Program-made: the position numbers and the translations under genes
Source of the DNA: Hydra vulgaris
Lineage: Eukaryota; Cnidaria; Hydrozoa; Anthoathecata; Hydridae
Direction: 5' to 3'
DNA: 64,000 nucleotides
Assembly: GCF_038396675.1 (NCBI RefSeq)
Contig: NC_088931.1
Coordinates: 23,362,501-23,426,500, forward strand
Notes under the pieces: model-generated
Database searches by the model: none
Seen by the model: the letters and a program-made list of their open reading frames with translations, nothing else
What the model was told of the DNA's origin: nothing
In this document: positions 13,167 to 24,579 of the stretch, piece after piece
How the letters are laid out: the number at the start of each line of letters is the position of its first letter
Numbering within the stretch: position 1 is the first letter of the stretch

Positions 13167-15140
13167 TCATTCATTTACTTTATAGACACAATGTTTATCG
13201 AAATTGTACGATTTTATTTTATTTTTAAAAACACAAATGCTATCAGCATTTACAGCTTCTGATGTCAGATTATTCCAGATATTTACAACTCGTTGAGAAA
13301 AACAATATTTGCGAATCTCGAATTGACATCGTTGCTTTCGAATCCTAAAAGTATGACCTCGGTTATAATTATTATTGTTAATTTCGAAAAACAAATTTTT
13401 ATCTATGCAAACCAAATTATGCATAATTTTGAAACATATGACAAAATCATGTTTTAAACGTCTGAGTTCCAGAGAATCCAAACATAGCAACTGTAAACGG
13501 CTAGAATAGCTTAAACAACTAATATTAGCAATTTTTTTTGCGAATCGTTTTTGAATATTTTCAATAGATTTAATTAACATAATTTGGTGTGGCGACCAAA
13601 CTGGAGAGCAATATTCAATAATTGGTCTTATATAAGTGGTAAATGCACGTATTAATATACTAGGATTGCAAGTTTTAAAACATTTTAAGATCAGGTATGC
13701 TCTAGTATTTGCTACATGACTCTAGCAATGTGTTTTTTGTAGTTTTGGTGGGAGTCCATAGTTACTCCAAGATCTTTTGGGTTAATCTAGAATACAATCA
13801 CCTAACTTGTAATTAAAACTAATACTATACAACGGAGAAAGTGCTATTCTGTTTGCAAAACATTTCTTGCTGGCAATTGCCAAGTATCCGACCAAATAAT
13901 TATTATATCAAGAGCAACAGTTAAATCGTGGCTATGATTCATATCGCGATACGAACTGTATAACTTTAAATCATCAGCAAAAATTTTTATTGTACATTCG
14001 AGATTGTTTACTACAGATGATAAGTCATTTATAAATAATAAGAACAAAGTTGGTCCCAGCACACTACCCTGAAGTGCACCACTTACAATTCGAATCGGAT
14101 CTGATAAAGCACTACTAATCTTTACCTGTTGAGATCTGTCTATGAGAAATGCAGTGATCCACTTTAAAAGGTTTCCACGAATATTGTATAAATGAAAGTT
14201 TAAATATTAATTTTGAATGAGATACGGAATCAAACGCCTTTCGGTCGATATATATAACATCTGTAATCAGATGATTGTCAAGTGCGGTACTCCAATCGTT
14301 AGTAGATTCTAAAAGATTCGTACATGTAGAACATTTATTGAGGAAATTGTGCTGACTAGGAGATATTATGTTATATTTATTTAGATATTCAACAATATGT
14401 GAGTTGATAACTTTTTCCATGATTCGACAACAAGTACAAGTTAAAGAGATGGGTTTATAGTTATTAGGATCCGATGTAGCTCCGTTTTTAAAAATTGGGG
14501 AGACGAAAGCTTTGCGCCATTGATTAGGTAAAGCATTTGATGTAAAACTAGCCTCAAAATATATGAAAGAGGAAAATATAAAACATGAGCTAACTTTTTA
14601 AGAATTGCATTAGGTAGATCATCAGGACCGAACGAGGTACTTGAATTAATTCCCATTAGGGTTTTATACACTGACTCCACCAAAAACGAACCGTGTCAAT
14701 ACTTATTGGATCATTAACATAAGTGGCAATATTAGGCAAATAGCAATTATCGTCCGTAAAAATACTTCCAAAGTGATTATTAAACACGTTAGCAATTTCT
14801 ATATTACTGGAAGTGACCTTGTTATTGTTATTTTTGTCTATAAGATGGTGGTGCTTATTAAGGATATTCATTTTATTATTAACATAATTATAAAACTTGC
14901 TAATATTATTTTTCTTTACTAGGTTTAATTCAATTTTCGATTGGTAATTAGATAAGATTAGTTTGCAATTCCTGGCGTACTGTTTGTAAGCTGATTTGTT
15001 ATAAATGGTTTTATTATTTGTCCATCTTTTCCATAATAATACTTTTCGGCTTAAGATTTAATGTATTTTGGATAGTGATTACTCGTTTTGTTATAACACT
15101 TTTTCCTAATTGGTACAAATTCATTAATACCAGTACCAAA
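13167..15140 (-). mobile_element. Non-LTR retrotransposon (LINE) reverse transcriptase, broken
   Basis: Read on the - strand from about 15140 down: a linker segment (FVPIRKKCYNKTSNHYPKYIKS), NKHHHLIDK...NVFNNHFGSIF, a fingers segment with SSTSFGPDDLPNAILKK, then SPSQHNFL, then the palm with LGPTLFLLFINDL and the catalytic FADDLKLYSSY, and the thumb/C-terminal part at 13167-13580 (IQKRFAKKIA...FFEIN). The order is that of a CR1/jockey-group reverse transcriptase. Several frameshifts and stops separate the pieces and the endonuclease domain is missing, so this is a dead 5'-truncated copy. It is distinct from the CR1-like family at 59-62 kb. Confidence 0.82.
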
Positions 15141-15991
15141 AAGCCTTAGAAAAATGCTCGAAATCCCAATACAAAGACAATATAAAGTAAACATAGAAAA
15201 TAAATCTAATAGAGGACAAAAATTTTCACTTTTGCAAAAATTATCGTTTCCAAACAGAATGAAAACACAGAAATTATTATACAGTCTTCTTCGCATGTTC
15301 TTCAACATTACCTTTGAATTTTTCGTTCGGTGTAGGATCTTCTTTTTAAATCTTTAAAAAAATTTTAAAATGTGAGCGCAAAATATTATTTTAAAATGTA
15401 AGTTTGTCTTTTATTTAAATTATGCATGAAGTTATTGTGTTCAGAACATTTTCATAAAAATTTACATTTATGTTAATTTGTTACGTATTTTATATCCATG
15501 ACAATAGGTTTTACATAAGTAATCAAACTCACTCAGAGTTGTGTCATTTGCAGTCCTTTTTTTCCCTTCTTTTTTCATATAGTTATATTAGCTTCATAAT
15601 TATATTAATATAAATTTAATTTTATATTATAAATATAATATATATATAATTATATTAATATATGTTATTTTAATTATAATTATATTAAATAAAAGCAATT
15701 ATTCATTTCAGTTTTATAGTTGTTCATTTGGTTTTTTGAAGTTTGTTCAAATAAATAATGTTTGATCAAATAGTTTGTTTTTGTTTTTCTGTTTTAAATA
15801 GAATATGATGTTATGGAACATCCAAGGTATATATTTTAATATTAAATCTATCAGTAACATAATATTTCAAGTACTCCAGAATTGAATTAAAAGATTAGTT
15901 TTGTCATTCTAAAGTAGCTCTCCGTCACATGAAACATCTATCTATCGTTATACATTTGGTTGAATAAAATGCTATATTGAATATACGCAGA
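15141..15991. other. AT-rich DNA
   Basis: No supported gene. The + strand frame at 15154-15357 is an antisense shadow of the LINE and AT-rich sequence. Contains a TA/AAT-rich patch near 15600-15690. Confidence 0.5.
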
Positions 15992-15993
15992 TA

Positions 15994-16565
15994 GAGGAGA
16001 ATGGGGTTATGGCGAACGCGGGGTAACTCCGAGCATGGTCAAAACAGCATTGTAGAAAAATAATTCGACAATTTCTTTTTACTTACTGAGAAAGGATCCT
16101 ATGCTCAGTTCCAGACGTGCAGTAGTGTAATGAAGCTGCGGATGTTGTTTACTATAATTTGATTTTAACTTTCTTTGATAATTTTATGCAACTTTTTTCT
16201 TGAGTAACACTCTGTTGTAGCTCTATGGAAATAAAGCCACTCCTTTTTTTTGTTGTTGCATAATATAATTTTTAGACTTAGTTATTACAGTTAGCATTTT
16301 ATTCGTTATTACACAACAGTGTTTGTGATCCCCCCCCCCCGATGTGTTCGGAATTACCCCACGTAGATAGGGTAATTCCGAACCCCAATGGTTTTATTTT
16401 TGCCATAAATTTTTATTTTATAATAAGATTTTTGAAAATTGCTTTTGAGGGTTTGTGACTGAATAGTTAAACTAATTGATAAGCTATAAATACGATCAAT
16501 TTTGGATAACTGGTGTCTTTAATTTGCTTTCTAGCTTAGATGTTTGCCAATACGCTACTCTCCCC
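15994..16565. mobile_element. 572-bp TA-targeted MITE, copy A
   Basis: Flanked by TA at 15992-15993 and 16566-16567. Left end GAGGAGAATGGGGTTATGGC, right end (reverse complement) GGGGAGAGTAGCGTATTGGC. It aligns over its whole length with copy B at 60536-61107 in opposite orientation, including the run AACTCCGAGCATGGTCAAAA next to the left end and a central inverted repeat around GGAATTACCCCACGTAGATAGGGTAATTCC at roughly 16350-16382. No protein is encoded. TA targeting suggests movement by a Tc1/mariner or pogo type transposase; the donor family is not identified. Confidence 0.88.
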
Positions 16566-16817
16566 TATAGAGAATAACATACTGTATATTAAGTTACGTA
16601 GTATTATTGTTTAATTTTATAAAATTATCTAAACCATCTTGAATACTCAATCACATTTTGGGCATAATTCTTAATGAACATATTAGCAGGAGTAATTATA
16701 TTAAAATTGTGGAAAATAAAATATCTATATCTAATTGCTGGTATAACATCTTCAAAACACAAATTGTTTTAAAAAAATTCTATTTCTAATTTATTCACAT
16801 ATGAGTAAATAAGAAAT

Positions 16818-17045
16818 AGATGTAACCATCGAACTCTTCAAGCCATCGAACCATCGAGGTCTTGCTTAAGAAGCAAGAGCTCCAGGGTTCGATGGAGTTC
16901 TGGTTGTTTTTTGCGTCATCGGTAAGGAAGGAGGCGTAAACTTCTTATTTAAATAATCTTCTTAAATGAACTTCTTAGTTAAATAATCTTCCACGGTACT
17001 CTGTGACAAGACCGCCAGGTCTTTCTGGGCAAAATTTAAAAAAAT
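16818..17045 (+). mobile_element. tRNA-derived SINE family 2, copy 1
   Basis: Head with a B-box-like GGGTTCGATGG near 16882, followed by the shared body GCGTCATCGGTAAGGAAGGA, an AT-rich middle, then CGGTACTCTGTGACAAGACC and a short AT-rich tail. Four further copies occur in the window (20150, 22905, 23505, 40738). Pol III transcription from the head and LINE-dependent mobility are inferred from the class. Confidence 0.75.
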
Positions 17046-17214
17046 TAAAAATCAATTAGTTTGTCCAATATTAAATGGAAAAAAGTATACTAGTTCCAGA
17101 CTTCTACAGAGTGTTTGAATACTATAAAATAAAAATTTTTAATACTCAGTGTAGTTAAGGCGAGTCAGTAAAATTAACATAAAAATCTACTTAATAATTC
17201 CTAACTTTGACAAC

Positions 17215-17930
17215 CTTTTATTTAGGGGGTAAACCAAATTCTCAATTGCTAACCGAGGTCCTAAGCTGTGGAATACAATATTAAATAATGAGCTGAAATC
17301 TAATTATTCTTTAAACCAGTTTAAAACAAAACTTAAGCAATTACTGATGATACATGAAAATGAATTAAAGTTCTTCTAAAAAGCTTTTTAAACTAGCAAA
17401 CAAAAACAAAAATTAACCTACTAATTACTCTTTAATATTATATTTAATATTCTAAACAATAGTCTGCTATTGTAAATGTATTTCTTATCTTATAAGTTTT
17501 GAATTTACAAACGATTTTTTTAAGTTTTATTATTTGAAATACTAATTATTAAAAATATTGTAAAATTTTATAATTTCAATTTTTATTAAAAAAAGTTATT
17601 GTAAATTCTTTTTGTAATATTAATACTTATATATCATCTTATTTTACTAATCAGTTCTTAAATATAAATACTCTTTGAATTACTAAATATTTTAAACGTT
17701 ATATATTTTATTTTTTGCATTTTGTTAAAACATTTTATTTGATGAATATGCATTTTTTTAGGGGGGGCTTAATGATAAGATGAATTTTGTCTTCTTCAAG
17801 CCCCAGTCATGTAAATATTTGTTTTTATAAATTACGAGTGTAAATTATTTTCAATCGGCAAATACAATACTAAAAAAAAAAAAAAATAAAAAAAAATAAA
17901 AAAAAAAAAATGAAAAAAAATAAATGAAAC
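17215..17930 (+). mobile_element. CR1-like LINE, 3' end only
   Basis: Encodes the last part of a LINE polyprotein with stops (RSCKLWNTILNNELK...LNQFKTKLKQLLMIHENE), then a 3' untranslated region with the run GATAAGATGAATTTTGTCTT that matches the 3' end of the LINE at 52.6 kb (GATAAGACCAAATTTGTCTT). An A-rich tail lies at 17872-17930. Severely 5' truncated. Confidence 0.75.
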
Positions 17931-18224
17931 TTTATGTTTGTTTAATAAAACTGTTTCTACTTGTGTTAAAAAAAAAATTATGATTTTTTTATATATATAT
18001 ATACAGAAATAATAGTTCTTATCAAGTCGAAATTTGAACTTTAATGCAATTTTGCTCAGCCTGTTTGCATCAAAATACCTTCAATAAAACTACAAAGTAT
18101 CTAAAATTTAAATATCATTTTAGATCAAAAGAGCTAAAACTATTACCAAGTGTTTAAATCCAATACTTTCTTTAAAAACCTGTTTTTTTTTACTGAAAAT
18201 TATTTTTTTTTAAATTATACCAAG

Positions 18225-18917
18225 ACAAAAAATTCTATACAACAATCATATAATTAAAATTAAAATTGATAATAGACGTTTACATCCAACACACGTTGTT
18301 AAATATCTTGGTATTTTTATAGATTCAAACCTCTCATGAAACTTTCATATAGATGCACTCCGTAAAAAACTTAATCGAGCTAATGGCATGCTTTCAATAA
18401 TTTGCCATTATGTCGATAAAACTGCCCTTAAGAATCTGTATTTTTATAATTTTTCAATCTCATCTCATCTACTATTGTCAAGTTTGGGGACAAATTGGCA
18501 ACTTTTATATTAATAAATTGTTTTCAGCTCAGTGCCAATCAATCTGGATAATTATTTTCCACTCCATAATACAGACACTTCTAAATTCTTCAAAAAACTT
18601 AAAATTCCTACCTCGTCAGCACTAGTTAAATTTGCTAATCTTCTTTTTGTTTTTGGCTCCCTTAATAAAAATTTACCTTCCTCTATTACAACCTTCTTCA
18701 CTGAAACTTGATTTATACATTCACATTTAACTAGAAACACCAATAATGGAAAACTAAATGTACCTCCCTATAAAACTTTGAGGTATGGTAAGTATTCAAT
18801 TACACATCAGTGCATCAGTGAATGAAATCGAAGTTTTGTGTGCATATAATTATTTGGTATCTCTCCTTTGATCGGATTTTGATTTTTTTATTTATAATAT
18901 TATAAATATTCTTATTC

Positions 18918-18958
<41 letters not shown>

Positions 18959-19040
18959 ATATTATTGTAGTTATATGATTGTAAATTTTGAGTAAAATAA
19001 ATACCTTATTCTGTTCTGTTCTGTTCTATTCTGTTCCCCA
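18225..19040 (+). mobile_element. LINE reverse transcriptase C-terminal fragment, second family
   Basis: Translation with frameshifts gives THVVKYLGIFIDSNLS, HIDALRKKLNRANGMLSIICHY, a broken ISSHLL..VWGQIGN segment and FFKKLKIPTSSALVKFANL, the thumb and C-terminal region of a non-LTR reverse transcriptase. It ends with an ATT repeat and a TTCTG pentamer repeat near 19009-19037, which looks like a microsatellite-type LINE tail. Dead and 5' truncated. Confidence 0.75.
18907..18960. repeat. (ATT)n microsatellite
   Basis: About 50 bp of nearly pure ATT trinucleotides inside the 3' part of the LINE fragment. Confidence 0.92.
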
Positions 19041-19526
19041 CACTCCCCGACCAAACTCAATGAACAACTGGTGCAAAGCAATTACAATCCATTTTTTAAA
19101 TATTTGTTTATCTTATTTAAATGTCTTATATATTGATGCAATATCTTTATTTATTTTCTATAGTTTTTAAAATATGTTTTGACTATGATATTACTTTATC
19201 ATACTGACATAATATTTATATGCAATATGTAGATGCCAATGTGTGTACATGTATAAAAATGTGTATTCATAATAATGTTTTAAAGTTATTTGAAATTGTT
19301 TTCTTTATTAACTTCGTACATAAAAGTTAAATGAAAACTCTTGGTAGACATTCAGATTGTTAAACAATAATCGTGAATGCAACAATGTACATTAGATATC
19401 ATCCTAAATTTGTGTTTTTTTTTATTAAAAAGTTTATTTAGTTTTGTTTTATTGGTGCTGTACAAATTAGTATTAGCATAATTAAGGTAACAATGAATAC
19501 TGGAGAAATAGATATATGATTGCCGG

Positions 19527-19740
19527 GAGCCGGGATAGCTCAGTTGATTAGAGTGCTGCTATGGTTCGGAGTTAATGTTAGCCGTAGTAACAGGAATGCA
19601 GGTTCAAATCCCGGCTGCATATTTTGAAACCCTATTCAGGCTCAGAATAGGCAGAAAAATGAGCAATCTGATTCGCTGATTTTGAAAGAGAGGCAAGTGC
19701 AATTTTGTTGAAAAATATAATTAAAATCAAAACAAACAAA
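19527..19740 (+). mobile_element. tRNA-derived SINE family 1, copy 1
   Basis: The head is tRNA-like: GCCGGGATAGCTCAGTTGAT holds an A box, GGTTCAAATCC is a B box, and GCCGGGA at the 5' end pairs exactly with TCCCGGC after the B box. The body (CCCTATTCAGGCTCAGAATA, then CTGATTCGCTGATTTTGAAA) recurs in reverse orientation at 22475-22615. Not an intact tRNA gene: the middle is too long and has no clear anticodon arm. Confidence 0.82.
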
Positions 19741-19889
19741 TTTTTGAAATAAATTTCAAAGTAATGATATACTAAGTTTATCAATACAAGTCATGTGTTA
19801 CTATCAACACAGGAAATTCATTTTATTTTAGTACTCTTCAGAATGTTTAAAGTGTATCAAAATCTATTTGTACAATAAAGTTTATCTTG

Positions 19890-20420
19890 GTGATGAAGAT
19901 TTTATCTATTAAATTATATATCTAATTGCAAAACTAGCTTACATGTTCTATGTCAATATATGAGCTCTGAGGAGATTTTGTTTTCATGCTTTGTTTCAAC
20001 CATAGTTTGGAGGAGGCTGATATATTTTTTTATTACGTAACTTTAATAAAACATCGTGTTAAACTATTAAAAACTTTTTTAAAATTTAAAAAAATTTTGG
20101 CAGGCTACATTAAGTTATCAAATATTTATTTTTTTATTATTATTTTTTTATTTTTAGGTGCCCCAAGAAGTCCTAACGGTCTTGTCACAGAGCACCGCGG
20201 AAGTGCGTTTAACCAGGAAGTTCACGCCTCCTTCCTTACCGCGACGCGAAAATATTTGAAAATTTAACAAAAGAAGTGATATTTATGCTTGTCTACAGAA
20301 CATTAATTTTTGTACAGTTACATATAAACACTGACATTAAAAGTAAGAAAAAGCATTGAAGTCAAATAAGTTAACCAAATAAAAGTGGATTATGGCATAA
20401 ATAAAAGTGGATTATGGCAA
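19890..20420. repeat. Diverged tandem segmental duplication, unit 1
   Basis: Shares blocks in the same order with 20880-21190: AAACTAGCTTACATGTT, CTCTGA(G/A)GA, G(G/A)GAAGGCTGATA-like, AAAATTTAACAAAA(G/A)AAGTGATATTTAT and AACCAAATAAA..GT(G)..ATTATGGCA. Offset is about 0.8-1.0 kb. A family-2 SINE interrupts this unit but not unit 2. Confidence 0.65.
20150..20245 (-). mobile_element. tRNA-derived SINE family 2, copy 2 (body)
   Basis: Reverse complement contains GCGGTAAGGAAGGAGGCGTG, then CGCGGTGCTCTGTGACAAGACC, colinear with copy 1. The tRNA head is missing (5' truncated). Confidence 0.72.
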
Positions 20421-20879
20421 ATGATTGTGGCATTTTTTGCATTGTATTAATGAAAAAAAAAAGGTTTAAAAAACTAAACTAAGTGGTTAAAATCAAACGT
20501 TTTAATGAAAAAAGAGTAATAAAAAAAAGAAAAGAAAATTATCAAAAAAAAGAGCAAAGTAAGTTGTCATGCTATGAATATTTTTGCTATTATAAAATGT
20601 GTTTTGTATGTATAAACTCTTGAAATATTTCACTTGAATTTGCATGTGTGCAATTTCTAAATGTGTTTCTCATCAAATATAATGTCCGTGTTCTATAAAG
20701 CATGCTCGATACAAAGTTTATATGCAATTGCACCAGACTACTGGTAAAGTACTTAAAATATGCAAAGTATAAACTTTAAGCTGAGGCATAGGTTGTTCTA
20801 AGCTCGTTACTGCATCTTTATACCAACTTGTTAATTATAAACAGTTTAACATTTAAAATTTTGGAAAAAGAAAATTTTT

Positions 20880-21190
20880 ACAGATGTTTTGCCAAACTAG
20901 CTTACATGTTCCATATAAATCTACAAACTCTGAAGAAGTTACTGTTCTACCTAAATTTTGAGAAGGCTGATAAGGCGTACATCAATATTTTTCTTTATAT
21001 ATATTATAATGGATGAAAATTGGATATTAATCTAATGGAAATAATTTGAATAATAAATAGGATAATAATCTATTGGAAAATTTAACAAAAAAAGTGATAT
21101 TTATTTTTTTACTGAACATTAAAACTTTACTGAGTATTAAAGTCAAAAAATTTAACCAAATAAAGGTGAATTATGGCAATTTTTGTAATT
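20880..21190. repeat. Diverged tandem segmental duplication, unit 2
   Basis: Colinear with 19890-20420 but lacking the SINE. Weaker similarity continues after each unit (GAATTTGCATGTGTGCAAT near 20636 against GAACTTGCATGTTTGCAAT near 21675). Confidence 0.62.
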
Positions 21191-21199
21191 AAGATAACT

Positions 21200-22470
21200 T
21201 CATCAAAATTAGTTTTTACATTTGAAGAAGCAATTTTTCAAAAAAATTATTAATATTACATCAAAATAAAACATGACGCATCTCTGTTTTTATATTAATA
21301 AACAAGAGATATTCACAGAAATTTAAAAAAAGAACACTTGTTTTTATTGGTTATATAAAAAATTACATAATGAAACTATTCATAAAATTTGTAGATATGG
21401 AGAACATTTTATTTAAGGGTTTTTTATTTTTTTAGAGCAGACATATTTTCTTTTTCTTCTGGAGTATATGATGTAAAATAAATTATTAGCATTATAAATA
21501 TATAAAATTTATCAAAGTTTGCTGCTTTATTTAATATTATTTACAATCAGTTGTTATTAAAGGATACACATTTTATATTAATTATAAAATACATTAACGA
21601 GTATTTTGTTCAGGTTAAAAGCTATATATCAACAAACATGTATTGAGTTTTAAAATTGAAATAAACAACAACATGAACTTGCATGTTTGCAATCTTTCTT
21701 GTTTCTACCTTTTTACACTTAGTTTTTCATAAAGGTGTGGTAAGTTGAGAGTTATTGCTTTTGGTAATCAATTTACTATATCAAAACACACTCGTGGACA
21801 TCAGGTTATAAATTTTTACTAATAGCTTATTATGCTACAATGCTTTGTGATCTTTTATTACTATACTTTACCAAAGGATATCTAAATTCGCTCTTGCTTA
21901 CAATTGCTTTTAATTTAAGAGTGTTGCAAATTATCTGGGCTAGCTATAACAACCAATATGCAATATTCTCAAACTTTTTTAGTGTTGTATATAATTTATA
22001 TATGGGAGTAATAAGTATAAAGTTCTAAAAAGAAATTAGGCTAATTTTTCAAAATACTTTTCTTGCTTGATGGTTGGATAAATGGGAACTTAATTTGAAA
22101 AAAATTATATCAAGTTAATAATAGTCTATTGATATTAGTAGGTAAATTTTAAAACTGTTTTAAAAAATCTATCATATGAGAATCACAGCATAGTCAAGTT
22201 TTACCATCTGGTTTATAGTTTGTTACAATGGTTGTCTTTTTTATATCTTAGAATTATAAAAACAATTAGAAAAACAAACTAATTTTTTAAAATCTTTATT
22301 TTTAAGAAAAAATTCTGAAAATCACGGATGTTTTGAGTTGTGAGTGTTTGTATAAGTATTTGTACTGTATTGCACAAAATTGGATAGAAAAATCATAATT
22401 TTTTTTGCCATTATTATTTGGTTTTTTATGAAATTACTCGAATTCACTTTTATTATTCAATACGTTTTTT
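21200..22470. other. AT-rich DNA
   Basis: No coding or mobile feature recognised apart from weak similarity to the duplicated region to its left. Small open frames here have no recognisable motif. Confidence 0.5.
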
Positions 22471-22474
22471 GGCA

Positions 22475-22615
22475 TTTGTTTTGATTTAAACATACGCGCA
22501 AAAGCCTCTTTTTCAAAATCAGCGAATTAGATTGCGCATATCTCCGCCTATTCTGAGTCTGTATAGGGTTTCAAAATATGCATCCCGGCTCTATTCTACT
22601 TAACGTATGCTCCAC
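22475..22615 (-). mobile_element. tRNA-derived SINE family 1, copy 2
   Basis: Reverse complement shows GAGCCGGGATGCATATTTTG, then GAAACCCTATACAGACTCAG and CTAATTCGCTGATTTTGAAA, colinear with the copy at 19527. Most of the tRNA head is deleted. Confidence 0.78.
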
Positions 22616-22904
22616 TGTTACGATGTTTCCTTCTCAACAAGTAAAAAAATAATTGAGTGAATGAAAATTATCGTTTTATTGTTTAAATTATCGTTTATTA
22701 GGTATATTTAGCTTAGGTAAAGTTTTGCTTTAAAAAGTACGCAAAACGTATTAGACGAAATTTCAAAGAGAGAACGGCGATTAATAATTAAAGACATTAG
22801 AATTGTCTCCCGATTTAAGTACCGGTATAACTTTTGTAGTTTTAGGCTTTTAGTTGCAAAAAAAATGCAGCAGTGGTATTTTTTTTTTTAAGTTATCAAG
22901 GTAC

Positions 22905-23042
22905 TCCAAAATGACCGTGAAAGTTTAACCAGCAATTTCATGCCTTTTTTCTAATTCATGGTGCCTATCTAGTCATCGAATATCGAACCTCTAGGTTCTG
23001 AGTCAGAAATCTAAATCACAACGCCATGGCTGCTATTGATGT
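22905..23042 (-). mobile_element. tRNA-derived SINE family 2, copy 3, diverged
   Basis: On the - strand: head GCAGCCATGGCGTTGTGATT with a B-box-like AGAGGTTCGATATTC, then a diverged body with CTGGTTAAACTTTCACGGTC. Weakest of the five copies. Confidence 0.55.
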
Positions 23043-23504
23043 CAGAAGATTTTAAAAACTTTAAAAATAACATGCAGTATTTTAAAAAATGATTTAAAAA
23101 AAAACGTTATAAAAAATAAAAAATATATATAAAAATACGTATAAGTTTCATTAAAAAAAGAATTTTTTTCAAATATATATTTTTTCGTAGTTGAAAAAAT
23201 CCTTTTATTCTTTCAAATAATTGAATTTGATACTAATGCCTCAGTTACCTCAGATTACTGTTTTTAAATACGGTTATTAATAATCCGTTAATTATTAACA
23301 AATTATTAAAAATTAATCATTTTAACTAATGCTATTACGAAAAATCTTTGAAATACTTTTCTAAAAAAAGTCAAACAGTTAAAAAAAAAAATTTTGATGA
23401 GTATTTTTTAATGTGATTTAAGAAAGCTTTTTTGGCTCACACAATTTTTTTATATACAAGAATAACATTTGCTTCCTTCCAAAGATCGAAGTTTTTTTTC
23501 AAAG

Positions 23505-23775
23505 ATCTTTTTTTTAAACTTAACGGTCTTACGACAGAGCACCACCGAATAGCATTTAACTCAGAAATTCACTCCTCCTTCTTTACCAATGTTGCTCTTA
23601 TCTGGTCTAAGCCACCATTAGGGTGACCACTGTCCCGGCTTTTGCGTAGGAGAGCGCAACGCTAAACTAATTAAAACCAAAATTTCATTGCGTTCTCCTA
23701 TTGAAAAACGATCACCCTAGCCACCATAGAACATGGAAGCTAAATAAGAACTTTAACCACTGCGCCGCGGCTGTT
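23505..23775 (-). mobile_element. tRNA-derived SINE family 2, copy 4, split by a MITE
   Basis: On the - strand the head GCCGCGGCGCAGTGGTTAAA lies at 23755-23775 and the body (GGTAAAGAAGGAGGAGTGAA, then GGTGCTCTGTCGTAAGACCG) at 23510-23590. A 101-bp MITE sits between them. Confidence 0.75.
23619..23719. mobile_element. 101-bp hAT-type foldback MITE
   Basis: Starts TAGGGTGACC and ends GATCACCCTA, inverted with one mismatch. The interior also folds back (TAGGAGAGCGCAA against TTGCGTTCTCCTA). Flanked by a perfect 8-bp duplication GCCACCAT at 23611-23618 and 23720-23727. Inserted into a family-2 SINE. Confidence 0.9.
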
Positions 23776-23779
23776 AAAT

Positions 23780-24575
23780 GTGTGGATTTTGTTACGACGT
23801 TATTCTTTATTTGTATCTATTTTTACCTATTGTTCGGTGCAGCACATAATCACTTATTATGGATTAATTTATCGTTGTTCATTATTTTGTAATCAGTTTA
23901 ATATGATTCGATGCAAAATTTACTTTGTATTAATTTCAACGCTAAATTAAATCCTGCGGTAACGAAAACCTGATTAGATATTTTTGTAATTGTTCATTCA
24001 CTAAATATATTATTAAAGTTTATTCACTTTTGGAAAAGAATTTGTTTTACCAATTACGTATTTAGTGACATTCCATGTTTTATGGGTGTTGTCTTAGAAT
24101 TTCAGCATTTGGTTTGTATAATAAATTTTATGGATTATAAAATAATTGGTTGTTATGTAATATTTATATTTTTTATAACTAAAGTTTTTGTTAATGTTCT
24201 TTTTATTACGAAATTTTGCATACAAAGGTTGCTTTTTTTGTGTGACTATTTTAATATTTATGTAGTTAATTATGGGTTTAAATATGTTTTAATATAAATT
24301 TTGTTATATCTAGAAATGTTTTTTTTTAAATATTTGAAAAAAAGAAGCCATGAGCTTAGTACATTTTATTTGTAAAATTTGTTTCTAATTTCAGAATATA
24401 GAACTTGTTTAAAAATTTCTATAAAAACGTCAGTTTTATTCGTTTGTTATTTTTACTTTTTGACACAAGAAATTTTTTTTTTTTTTCCAAAGCATTCTTT
24501 CAAATAAGTTTATACAATTTTTATAATAATAATTATAATGTATATAATAAAGATAAATATACTCACAAATTTTTT
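23780..24575. other. AT-rich DNA
   Basis: No recognisable gene. Short frames at 24082-24297 and 24405-24626 have AT-driven composition and no motif. Confidence 0.5.
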
Positions 24576-24579
24576 TTAA

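Noticed and set aside
19527..19622. Intact tRNA gene
   Set aside because: A and B boxes and an acceptor-like pairing are present, but the distance between them is too long, no anticodon arm is clear, and the sequence continues into a repeated SINE body.
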